From the NCBI GenBank assembly GCA_913042885.1, contig CAJWLW010000319.1:1-5584 (forward strand): DNA of 5,584 bases, in the 5' to 3' direction. Under the pieces are notes generated by a model that did no database searches, had not been told where the DNA came from, and saw nothing but the letters and a program-made list of their open reading frames with translations. The translations under genes were made by a program, and so were the position numbers. Below are positions 1 through 5,289 of this stretch, piece after piece. Numbering within the stretch: the first letter of the stretch is position 1; each line of letters starts with the position of its first letter. This stretch comes from an uncultured Lentisphaeria bacterium (lineage in GTDB: Bacteria > Verrucomicrobiota > Lentisphaeria > JABSQK01 > CAJWLW01).

Positions 1-43
1 TCCGCGGAAGCCATACTGATGGCGTAGTTTTGCCTGATGCCTG

Positions 44-90
44 CGGGATTCGGGAATACTCGGGATGCGGGATCTGAACACTGAATACTG
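44..90. repeat. Degenerate short-unit intergenic repeat
   Basis: Two imperfect copies of a 12-mer, CGGGATTCGGGA (44-55) and CGGGATGCGGGA (61-72), differ at one base. They are followed by a 7-base tandem, TGAACAC TGAATAC (75-88), and GGAATACT at 53-60 echoes the second unit. The block sits just downstream of the oxidoreductase stop codon, between that gene and whatever lies left of the window. Mixed GGGATTC and TGAATAC units of this kind are, from memory, common non-coding dispersed repeats in PVC-type genomes. The repetition is visible here; the family and its function are inference. No terminator hairpin with a T-run is visible in bases 1-96. Confidence 0.6.
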
Positions 91-96
91 TTTGAT

Positions 97-1044
97 TCAC
101 ATCTGCCGTGTTATTTGATCGGCTATTTCGAGGGCCCTCAGGCCGTTCTCTGCTGAGTTTGCTGTCCCCAGCACTTCGCCAGTGTCCAGGGCAGTCCGAG
201 TGCAGCTGACGAAGGCATGCAGCTCTTTCTCGAGCGCGTTGTGGTCATCGATCGGTACCGGCTCCCGATTGATCGACATACCATCGAGCAGCATGATCTC
301 ACCCGTGCGCTCCTGGTAGTCGAGCGACAGATAGGCATTCGACTGGAAGACCCGGATCTTGCGCATGCACTCCATGCTGACTCGGCTGGCGGTGATATTG
401 GCGACACAGCCGTTGGCGAACTTGAGCCGCGCGTTGGCAATGTCCTCCGTCGGGCTCAGCACCGGAATGCCGACGGCATCGACGCGTTCGATGTCGCTGT
501 TCACCAGGTGCAGGATGATGTCGATGTCGTGGATCATCAGATCGAGCACAACGCCTACCTCCGTCCCGCGCGGCAGCATGCCGGGGCGTAGCGGTGGGTA
601 AGGCGCCAAGCGGTGGGATTCAATGAAGCGCGGATTGTCGACACACTGCTCCAGGTACGTAATCACCGGGTTGTAGCGTTCAACGTGACCGACATGCAGG
701 GTGAGCTTGTTCCGCTGCGCCAGTGCGACCAGCTCCCGGCCTTCCTCGACCGTTGCCGCCAGCGGCTTCTCGACCAGTACGTGGCAGCCACGCTGCAACA
801 AGTCCGTGGCAATGGCATGGTGCAGGGTGGTAGGGACCGCAATGCTGACGGCATCGACAGCGTCGACGAGCTCGTCGATCGTGGCGAAGGCGGTGGTCTC
901 GAACTCCGCTGCCGCGGTTTGCGCGGACACGGGATTGCTGTCGTGGATGCCGACCAACTCGCTGTCGGGGCACTCACGATACAGCCGAGCGTGATGCTGT
1001 CCGAGCACGCCCACTCCGATGACGCCAACTCTTACGAGACCCAT
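97..1044 (-). CDS. Gfo/Idh/MocA family NAD(P)-dependent oxidoreductase, possibly UDP-GlcNAc 3-dehydrogenase
   Basis: The 315-residue protein has the usual length and layout of this family. An N-terminal Rossmann domain carries the dinucleotide motif GVGVLG (residues 10-15). The EKP signature at 92-94 contains the conserved Lys93. A C-terminal alpha/beta domain carries DLMIHD (168-173), with Asp168 and His172 as probable catalytic residues. Family members oxidise or reduce a sugar hydroxyl or keto group using NAD(P). The stretches VGHVERYNP (118-126) and APYPPLRPG (147-155) recall GnnA-type UDP-GlcNAc 3-dehydrogenases, which feed amide-linked lipid A synthesis. That substrate assignment is inference, and no gnnB or lpx gene is in view. 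The gene is the last of the tatC-tatA operon, starting 7 bases after the tatA stop. Its start has only a weak Shine-Dalgarno, so it may depend on translational coupling. An ATG 8 bases upstream is out of frame and closes at once. Confidence 0.9.
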   Translation of the reverse strand: MGLVRVGVIGVGVLGQHHARLYRECPDSELVGIHDSNPVSAQTAAAEFETTAFATIDELVDAVDAVSIAVPTTLHHAIATDLLQRGCHVLVEKPLAATVEEGRELVALAQRNKLTLHVGHVERYNPVITYLEQCVDNPRFIESHRLAPYPPLRPGMLPRGTEVGVVLDLMIHDIDIILHLVNSDIERVDAVGIPVLSPTEDIANARLKFANGCVANITASRVSMECMRKIRVFQSNAYLSLDYQERTGEIMLLDGMSINREPVPIDDHNALEKELHAFVSCTRTALDTGEVLGTANSAENGLRALEIADQITRQM

Positions 1045-1051
1045 TGGCGCA

Positions 1052-1231
1052 TCACGTCTCGGACTTGGCGTCGTCCTCGGTCGCGGAAGTTTCGCCTTCC
1101 TTGAGCCCAGTCTCGAATTCCTTGCGGGCGCGGCCGATCGACCGCGCCAGCCGTGGAATCTGACTGGCGCCGAACAACAGAAAGACGATGCCTGCGATGA
1201 TCAGGGTTTCTTGCCCGCCGATGAAGGCCAT
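1052..1231 (-). CDS. tatA: Sec-independent protein translocase subunit TatA
   Basis: This 59-residue ORF fits TatA closely. A short N-terminus (MAFIGGQE) leads into one membrane helix of about residues 9-21 (LIIAGIVFLLFGA). A hinge and an amphipathic helix follow (about 24-42, IPRLARSIGRARKEF), then a short acidic tail. Phe20-Gly21, Gly33 and Phe39 fall at the same residue numbers as in E. coli TatA. Residue 8, the polar position at the head of the helix, is Glu rather than Gln. TatA oligomerises in the inner membrane to form the passage for folded proteins carrying twin-arginine signals. The ATG is preceded by GGAG (bases 1243-1240) at a suitable distance, and the gene begins 18 bases after tatC ends. 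Its size argues for TatA/TatE over TatB, although it may serve as a bifunctional TatA. The call is firm despite the small size. Confidence 0.93.
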   Translation of the reverse strand: MAFIGGQETLIIAGIVFLLFGASQIPRLARSIGRARKEFETGLKEGETSATEDDAKSET

Positions 1232-1249
1232 GGCTCTTGCTCCGGTTTA

Positions 1250-1993
1250 TCAGTCAGGTTCTCCAAATCTAAAAATCCTTGCTGCTAATATACTTAAATA
1301 AAACAAAATGATCAAGGGCAGGGCCAGACCGATCTGTGACACGGGATCGGGCGGCGTGAGCAGGGCACTCAGCACGAAAATCAGCACGATGACGTAGCGC
1401 GAGCACTTCAACATTTGCCGCCGGTCCACCAGGTTCATCGCCATCAACAGGATCATCACCAGGGGTAGCTGGAACAAAATAATGAAGGCGAACAGCAGCC
1501 GCAGGGCAAACAGCAAGTTTTTCTGATAGCCGAGCAGCGTCCCGGCACCCTCAGGCACGAACGCCGGGTTCTTCAGAAACTGGAACGACAGCGGCAGGAT
1601 CTGAAAGTATGCCAAATACCCACCGATCAGCAGCAGTGCCATGCTGCCTGCCAGCATGGCCCGCAGGAAACTGCGCTCGCGTCCGGTCAGGGCCGGCGTG
1701 ACGAAAGCAACGACATTGTAAACGTGTACAGGGAACGACAAGATCAGGCCGACGTACGCCGACACCCGCAGCTTCATCATGAACCCTTCCTCGATGCTGG
1801 TGATGTAGACCTGTTCACCGATGGGCTTGAGCAGCCAGTGGATGTATCTGTCGTGCAATAAATAGGCAACGACAAAACCGACACCCAGACAGAGCATCGA
1901 GACGATCAGGCGACGGCGCAGCTCACGCACATGATCGAAAAACGCCATCGCACCGGCGTCGTTGTCCGTCGCATGTTCCATCGTTTCGTCCAT
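1250..1993 (-). CDS. tatC: Sec-independent protein translocase subunit TatC
   Basis: TatC is the inner-membrane receptor that recognises twin-arginine signal peptides and recruits TatA. At 247 residues it is near the E. coli length (258). The N-terminal cytoplasmic motif HVRELRRRL (21-29) supplies the Glu24/Arg26 pair equivalent to E. coli Glu15/Arg17. PALTGRE (100-106) carries the counterpart of Glu103. LLTPPD (211-216) is the conserved TPPD motif before the last helix. About six hydrophobic segments are visible, near 29-46, 75-96, 111-133, 159-188, 198-212 and 217-236. Two positions differ from E. coli: LFQLP (173-177) has Gln175 where Glu170 is expected, and VYNVVAF (91-97) has Asn in place of Gln90. 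The first Met is preceded by AGGG, though closely spaced; Met5 is an alternative start. This is the first gene of the operon, and no tatB is present. Confidence 0.95.
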   Translation of the reverse strand: MDETMEHATDNDAGAMAFFDHVRELRRRLIVSMLCLGVGFVVAYLLHDRYIHWLLKPIGEQVYITSIEEGFMMKLRVSAYVGLILSFPVHVYNVVAFVTPALTGRERSFLRAMLAGSMALLLIGGYLAYFQILPLSFQFLKNPAFVPEGAGTLLGYQKNLLFALRLLFAFIILFQLPLVMILLMAMNLVDRRQMLKCSRYVIVLIFVLSALLTPPDPVSQIGLALPLIILFYLSILAARIFRFGEPD

Positions 1994-2018
1994 GGGACCC
2001 TAAGCACATGGTAGAGCG

Positions 2019-2035
2019 CTCCCGTCTCGTGGGAG
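2019..2035. other. Small hairpin in the tatC leader
   Basis: CTCCC (2019-2023) and GGGAG (2031-2035) are perfect complements around a 7-base loop. The overlapping palindrome GAGCGCTC (2014-2021) shares one arm and could compete with it. Both lie between the proposed promoter and the tatC start codon, so they would be in the 5' leader of the transcript. There is no T-run, which makes a terminator unlikely. Any regulatory role is speculation, since a 5-base stem can arise by chance. Confidence 0.3.
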
Positions 2036-2063
2036 GTCGCAATTCAAATCTCAAGCCGCTGCC

Positions 2064-2072
2064 ATTCTATCA
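2064..2072 (-). promoter_or_regulatory. Candidate extended -10 promoter for tatC-tatA-oxidoreductase
   Basis: On the minus strand the sequence reads TGATAGAAT. This is a TGn extension directly followed by TAGAAT, which matches the TATAAT consensus at five of six positions. It lies about 70 bases upstream of the tatC start. No convincing -35 hexamer is seen 16-18 bases further upstream, which is tolerable for extended -10 promoters. The assignment rests on consensus match and position only. Confidence 0.38.
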
Positions 2073-2111
2073 GAAATTCCCAACGATCAGCGCGCGTGAA
2101 TGATCCAGCCC

Positions 2112-2288
2112 TCACCGCCCCACTTGGCCGAACTCACAAAGACGCGGTGCTGCGTTGGTTGCGGCGCGGTCAATATTGCACTCCATGAACACCGGCTCGG
2201 GCGTTGCAAAAACGTCCGGTTGGCTCAGGATGTCGTCGATGACGCCGAGCAGCCACAGAGCGTCGACGCCGATGAAAGCAATTTTCAT
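2112..2288 (-). pseudogene. Possible relic of a glycoside hydrolase family 4-like gene (N-terminal fragment)
   Basis: The frame encodes 58 residues from the internal Met at 2288; an upstream in-frame Met at 2315 would give 67. It begins MKIAFIGVDALWLLG and continues with DDILSQP and VFMECNIDRA. This resembles the start of GH4-type NAD-dependent glycosidases: a first beta strand with KIAFIG, then a helix ending in a DIL..P motif, then a second strand ending in acidic residues and an Arg. Those enzymes are normally above 400 residues. Here the frame closes soon after the second strand, the glycine loop is altered (no GxG-S), and no Shine-Dalgarno precedes either Met. The resemblance was judged by eye. 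It could instead be a chance frame or a real small protein, but a decayed fragment fits best. Confidence 0.33.
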
Positions 2289-2447
2289 GGTGTTCTTCGT
2301 CAGGTGGTCAGTCACGTGTCCGCTTGCGCTCGTTGGAACAACGGGTAGAAGTATGACAGGAACGCAAGCAGTCGAAATCCCCGCCAGTGGTTATTGCCGC
2401 TATCATGGAAATTTATGTCGTGATCGACGTATTGCACACCCACAGCC

Positions 2448-3050
2448 ATGACTACAACCAATCATCGTAACGTCATTATATTCGACACCGAGTATACCTC
2501 CTGGGAGGGATCGCTGCAACGTGACTGGTCCGAACCGTGGGAACATCGGGAGTTGGTGCAGATCGCCGCTGTCCGCACAGTCGAAACAGCCGCGGGGCTC
2601 GAGGCGGTCGATACTCTCGAACTGGTCGTGCAGCCACAGGTAAACCGGGAAGTCAGCGACTATTTTGTCGCACTGACCGGCCTCGACCGCGAACGGATCG
2701 CCGCCGAAGGCGTAAGTTTCCAGACGGCACTGGAAGCCTTCACGCGATTCGGTCATGCGGGCCGCCTGTGTTCGTACGGTGACGACATGCTGATTCTCGA
2801 AGAGAACTGCAGGCTGTACGGCTGTGCGGATCCGGGACTCAGAAATCGTTATTGCAATCTGCATGCAGTCGTGACTGACCGCGGAGTCGATGTGACGCAA
2901 TATACGAGTGGGACGCTGTTTCAACACTTCGGCCTGCCGCTCGACAAAGACAAGGCCCACAATGCGATGTGGGATGTGCGGAGCCTGCTGGCCAGCATGA
3001 ATGCGATGAACCTGGGTTTCGACGACCTGCAATGCGGTGTCGGATCATAG
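2448..3050 (+). CDS. DEDDh-family 3'-5' exonuclease (DnaQ/RNase T-like)
   Basis: This is a single-domain, 200-residue exonuclease of the DnaQ-like superfamily, which removes 3'-terminal nucleotides from DNA or RNA by two-metal catalysis. Exo I is FDTE (12-15) with Asp13 and Glu15. Exo II is around YGDD (110-113), with Asp112 or Asp113 as the ligand. Exo III is HNAMWD (171-176), giving His171 and Asp176 in the H-x4-D spacing of the DEDDh subgroup. The segment VALTGLDRERI (74-84) matches the usual turn before Exo II. The protein lacks the extra domains of DnaQ fusions, so it is probably a stand-alone exonuclease; its substrate cannot be told from sequence. The ATG at 2448 is the first in-frame start after a stop at 2421, and its Shine-Dalgarno is poor. 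An insertion of about 20 residues after Exo I, rich in Trp and charged residues (TSWEGSLQRDWSEPWEHRE), is a distinctive feature. Confidence 0.87.
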   Translation: MTTTNHRNVIIFDTEYTSWEGSLQRDWSEPWEHRELVQIAAVRTVETAAGLEAVDTLELVVQPQVNREVSDYFVALTGLDRERIAAEGVSFQTALEAFTRFGHAGRLCSYGDDMLILEENCRLYGCADPGLRNRYCNLHAVVTDRGVDVTQYTSGTLFQHFGLPLDKDKAHNAMWDVRSLLASMNAMNLGFDDLQCGVGS

Positions 3051-3053
3051 CCA

Positions 3054-3163
3054 AACGCCGAACGTCGAACACCGATGGGAAGCAAGAATCTGTCGCTTCG
3101 CGCGTATCCCTCGCCGCCAGACAGTACCTTTTCACTTCAGCGTTTTGAGTTCGAAGTTCGACA
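3054..3163. repeat. Dispersed GAACGTCGAAC-type intergenic repeat with inverted arms
   Basis: The left arm (3054-3074) is built from CGAAC units (GCCGAACGTCGAACACCG). The right arm (3150-3163, TTCGAAGTTCGACA) carries the complementary form. GTCGAAC at 3064-3070 and GTTCGAC at 3156-3162 are exact inverse complements. Read on the minus strand, the right end would translate as NVELRTQNAEVK and the left end as FDVRR. These word-like strings are, from memory, familiar from spurious proteins in PVC-type genomes. The block fills most of the exonuclease to FAH-fold gene spacer. The internal CTGTC/GACAG pair (around 3090 and 3119) could close a long loop, but nothing looks like a standard terminator. 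Confidence 0.55.
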
Positions 3164-3198
3164 TTCATTTCTTCACGGGTGCGGGCCTCGTCACGTAA

Positions 3199-3204
3199 AA
3201 GGAG
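3199..3204 (+). promoter_or_regulatory. Strong Shine-Dalgarno that sets the FAH-fold gene start
   Basis: AAGGAG lies 7 bases before the ATG at 3212. This favours that ATG over an in-frame GTG at 3179, which would add 11 residues unlike the family N-terminus and would place the ribosome binding site inside the coding region. Confidence 0.85.
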
Positions 3205-3211
3205 CTATAAC

Positions 3212-4048
3212 ATGTGGATTTATCGCACCGCAACGACTGTGATCGTTTCCGACGGCAGCCGCGTCGCCGACTTGGGCAACGTCGACTGGGATGAACTCCT
3301 GCACCGGCCGGGATTACGCGCCTGGCTGGTAGAGCAAATGCCCGGATTGCCCACCGGCGATGCCGTCAGGGACGACAATCTGCTGGCGCCAGTCGGCAGC
3401 CAGGAAGTGTGGTGCGCCGGCGTAACCTATTACCGCAGTCGCGCCGCGCGCATGGAGGAATCCATCGACGGCGGTGACGTCTACGACCGGGTCTACGAGG
3501 CCGAGCGTCCGGAACTCTTTTTCAAAGCGACAGCACAGCGAGTGGTGGCACATCAACAGCAGATTCGTGTGCGACGTGATTCGACCTGGAGTGTGCCGGA
3601 AGCCGAACTGGTGCTGGTGATTGACCGCGATGCCAACATCATCGGGTACACCGTCGGCAACGACGTCAGTGCGCGAGACATCGAAGGCGCGAATCCATTG
3701 TACCTGCCGCAGGCGAAGGTCTATGACCAGGCGTGCGCCGTCGGTCCCGGCATTTATCTGCCGGAGGGTGCGCTGGCGGGCGACACAACGATCCGGTTGC
3801 GGATCAGCCGCGGCGACACGGTCGTGTTCGAAGGCGAATCAAGCGTCGCCCAGATCAAGCGGCCGTTCGAATCGCTGGTGGAATACCTGTATCGCGACAA
3901 CAGCTTCCCAGCCGGCTGCCTGTTGATGACTGGCACCGGGATCATTCCCCCGGATGATTTCAGCCTTGAAGACGGGGACATGGTGCGCATCACTATCGAT
4001 GAGGTCGGCAGGCTCGAAAACCCAGTGGTGAAAGCATCGAGCGAATGA
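3212..4048 (+). CDS. Fumarylacetoacetate hydrolase-fold enzyme, 2-keto-3-deoxy-D-arabinonate dehydratase type
   Basis: The 278-residue protein has a short N-terminal domain and a catalytic FAH beta-fold domain from about residue 62. The core motifs are EVWCAGVTY (65-73), PELFFKA (100-106), SVPEAEL (127-133), GNDVSARDIEG (149-159), PLYLPQAK (162-169) and TGTGIIPPDDFSLEDGD (240-256). Glu130, Glu132 and Asp151 are the expected divalent-metal ligands. Their spacing (2, then 19) equals that of the ligands I recall for the Sulfolobus 2-keto-3-deoxy-D-arabinonate dehydratase (Glu143, Glu145, Asp164), and Lys169 is a candidate catalytic lysine. Dehydratases of this type convert 2-keto-3-deoxy pentonates to alpha-ketoglutarate semialdehyde in non-phosphorylated pentose degradation. 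The fold is clear; the substrate is inference, because FAH-family members also include hydrolases, decarboxylases and isomerases. No other sugar-acid gene is nearby. It appears monocistronic, with a strong ribosome binding site of its own. Confidence 0.87.
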   Translation: MWIYRTATTVIVSDGSRVADLGNVDWDELLHRPGLRAWLVEQMPGLPTGDAVRDDNLLAPVGSQEVWCAGVTYYRSRAARMEESIDGGDVYDRVYEAERPELFFKATAQRVVAHQQQIRVRRDSTWSVPEAELVLVIDRDANIIGYTVGNDVSARDIEGANPLYLPQAKVYDQACAVGPGIYLPEGALAGDTTIRLRISRGDTVVFEGESSVAQIKRPFESLVEYLYRDNSFPAGCLLMTGTGIIPPDDFSLEDGDMVRITIDEVGRLENPVVKASSE

Positions 4049-4115
4049 TTCAAGACGGCGCACCGGCGACGCGGCGAGGAGAAGGACCGGACACTCGTCG
4101 CATTGTCGGCTGCCG

Positions 4116-4140
4116 GCCGGTCGGCATTGCCGTGACCGGC
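4116..4140. terminator. GC-rich hairpin between convergent genes, possible bidirectional terminator
   Basis: GCCGGTC (4116-4122) pairs perfectly with GACCGGC (4134-4140). Inside it GGC (4123-4125) pairs with GCC (4129-4131) around an ATT loop, leaving a GT bulge. The result is about ten G:C-rich pairs. It lies 68 bases past the FAH-fold gene stop and 15 bases past the stop of the opposing minus-strand gene, which suits a shared transcription end. Neither strand has a T-run after the stem, so it is not a canonical intrinsic terminator. It may act by stabilising the 3' end or together with Rho. Confidence 0.42.
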
Positions 4141-4154
4141 ACAAATCGGGCGCT

Positions 4155-4994
4155 TTACAGGACTCCATCGAGCTTGAACATCTGCCGATTTGCCTTGATT
4201 ACGTCCCGCAGGTTGTCCTCGGTGACCATGATATAACGAGAGTTGAAGGCGCCGTCGGGATCTTCTGCCAAGGTTTCCAGCGTTTCGGTGTACTGAAAAC
4301 GATACTGTGGAATGATGCAGACAGTGATCTCTCCGGTCTCAATCGCTTTGTCGAGGAGATACGGATCGTCCGCCAGCACACCGAAAACCATCGCTTTGCG
4401 GCCGACTTTCCGGCGAGTCGCACTGTTGTGCGACGAGCGAAAGTCGTGTTTCGAATCGTGAAACAGGTCCGGCGGAACGTCCACGAACGAAACCAGAACA
4501 TTCGTACGGTCATGGTCGAGGACAGCCGCATCGAGCAGCGCCGCAGTAAACAGCTGCCGTGCCGGTGGAACTGGTGGCAATTGGTTCACGGTGTCTTCAT
4601 CAATAAACACTTTGACAACTTCATCGACTGCTCTGAGCCCACTGAGCAGGCCTTCCAGCATGGCGTCGTGGACATCGCTGTTGAGCTCATGGCTCGACAC
4701 CACGAGGACGTGGGCCTCACCCTTGACCATCGGCCGCAGGGCAGCGCCGAGCTTTGTCGCCATGATCCTGCGCAGACTGAGTTCGATTTCCGATTTTTTC
4801 TCCTTCTGTCCACGGCTGCCGGAACTGTCGACAAGGACAAAACCGTTGACCACACACAGTACAACGACGGCACCGAAAACCACTGTCGTCCGGCTCGCCA
4901 CCAGCCTGCTTCTGCTGTCGCCGTTGTTGGTGCTCAGACAATACAGAATGACCATCAGACAAATTGTCGCGAAAATGGCTGTGTACCAGACCAT
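4155..4994 (-). CDS. Unrecognised membrane-anchored protein with two N-terminal transmembrane segments
   Basis: I do not recognise this 279-residue protein. Two hydrophobic segments (about residues 3-20 and 35-56) are separated by a short loop with Arg28, Arg30 and Arg35. By the positive-inside rule this suggests a cytoplasmic loop and an extracytoplasmic C-terminal domain, although the basic stretch RGQKEKK (61-67) makes the topology uncertain. The soluble part alternates short hydrophobic strands with helices: HVLVVSS (95-101), VVKVFIDED (126-134), NVLVSFVDVP (165-174), AMVFGVLADD (201-210) and ITVCIIPQ (223-230). This is an alpha/beta pattern that might be Rossmann-like or binding-protein-like. 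The central segment 180-200 is rich in His, Ser, Arg and Lys and may be a loop. The hydrophobic pattern, the strand alternation and the lack of a plausible product on the opposite strand support it as a real gene. It is convergent with the FAH-fold gene, and its leader carries a CA/GT microsatellite. No function is proposed. Confidence 0.75.
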   Translation of the reverse strand: MVWYTAIFATICLMVILYCLSTNNGDSRSRLVASRTTVVFGAVVVLCVVNGFVLVDSSGSRGQKEKKSEIELSLRRIMATKLGAALRPMVKGEAHVLVVSSHELNSDVHDAMLEGLLSGLRAVDEVVKVFIDEDTVNQLPPVPPARQLFTAALLDAAVLDHDRTNVLVSFVDVPPDLFHDSKHDFRSSHNSATRRKVGRKAMVFGVLADDPYLLDKAIETGEITVCIIPQYRFQYTETLETLAEDPDGAFNSRYIMVTEDNLRDVIKANRQMFKLDGVL

Positions 4995-5289
4995 GACAGC
5001 ATCTCAACGGGTATCCGACCACCAAACCAATGCGGTCGTGTGTGTGTGTGTGCGGATTAACCTACGGACCGGACCTGCAAAATCAACTGTACCGGCCACC
5101 GCTTCACAGCAGTTGACGCACCGCATTTCTTCAACCGGAAGGTTGCTATGAAGCCGCAAGGAAATATCGGGCTCCGCGGTCGGCGCGCGTATACTGTAAT
5201 TGCAGCAAAGCCCTTGTGTCTGACGTGGCCGGGAGTATTTGTATAGCCGGCCATCAAATTGGCCAACGAAACTAGGAAATTCCGCCGGC
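4995..5289. other. 295-base divergent spacer between the membrane gene and the secreted-protein gene
   Basis: This spacer must carry the promoters for both flanking genes. It contains the GT microsatellite. On the minus strand a TTGATT and a GTTAAT lie 19 bases apart, just upstream of the microsatellite; as a -35/-10 pair this is weak and over-spaced. On the plus strand TATACT (5190-5195) matches a -10 box at five of six positions but has no -35 partner. A 32-codon open frame from ATG 5148 to TAG 5246 has a fair Shine-Dalgarno but no recognisable product. No RNA gene is seen. Confidence 0.5.
5038..5052. repeat. GT dinucleotide microsatellite
   Basis: Fifteen uninterrupted bases of alternating GT (seven GT units plus G) read on the plus strand, which is CA on the minus strand. 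The tract starts 43 bases upstream of the start codon of the minus-strand membrane gene, in its presumed promoter or 5' leader. Tracts of this kind can change length by strand slippage. Seven units is at the low end for appreciable instability. Confidence 0.85.

Larger units (their letters stand above)
1994..2447. other. 454-base spacer between tatC and the exonuclease gene
   Basis: The two flanking genes are transcribed away from each other, so this spacer must hold both promoters. The tatC side carries the leader hairpin and the extended -10 candidate described separately. The centre holds a short minus-strand reading frame that looks like a gene relic. On the exonuclease side I see no convincing paired -35 and -10 boxes; TATCAT at 2401-2406 is an isolated weak -10-like hexamer. 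The exonuclease start has no clear Shine-Dalgarno. No RNA gene or clear repeat array is visible. Confidence 0.6.

Noticed and set aside
2087..2158. Frame-shifted continuation of the GH4-like relic ending in WGGEGWIIHAR
   Set aside because: It reads like a plausible protein tail but I cannot match it to GH4 or any other family. A single frameshift connection would be speculation.
2403..3032. Long open frame (209 codons) on the minus strand opposite the exonuclease gene
   Set aside because: It is antisense to a gene with all DEDDh motifs intact. Its product has no recognisable motif, and its end is governed by the codon bias of the plus-strand gene.
2839..3168. Minus-strand frame beginning MNVELRTQNAEVK
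   Set aside because: It starts inside the dispersed intergenic repeat and then runs antisense into the exonuclease gene. The word-like N-terminus is a translation of repeat units.
4428..5060. Long open frame (210 codons) on the plus strand opposite the membrane-protein gene
   Set aside because: Its product is rich in Arg, Gln and His with no hydrophobic core pattern. The minus-strand frame has two clear membrane segments and ordered strand alternation.
5190..5195. TATACT as a -10 box for the right-edge gene
   Set aside because: No -35-like hexamer lies 16-18 bases upstream and there is no TGn extension, so the match alone does not support a promoter call.
5148..5246. 32-codon plus-strand frame with a fair Shine-Dalgarno upstream of the secreted-protein gene
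   Set aside because: Its product is unrecognisable and a -10-like TATACT lies inside it. A frame this short arises easily by chance, and no leader-peptide or attenuator features follow.
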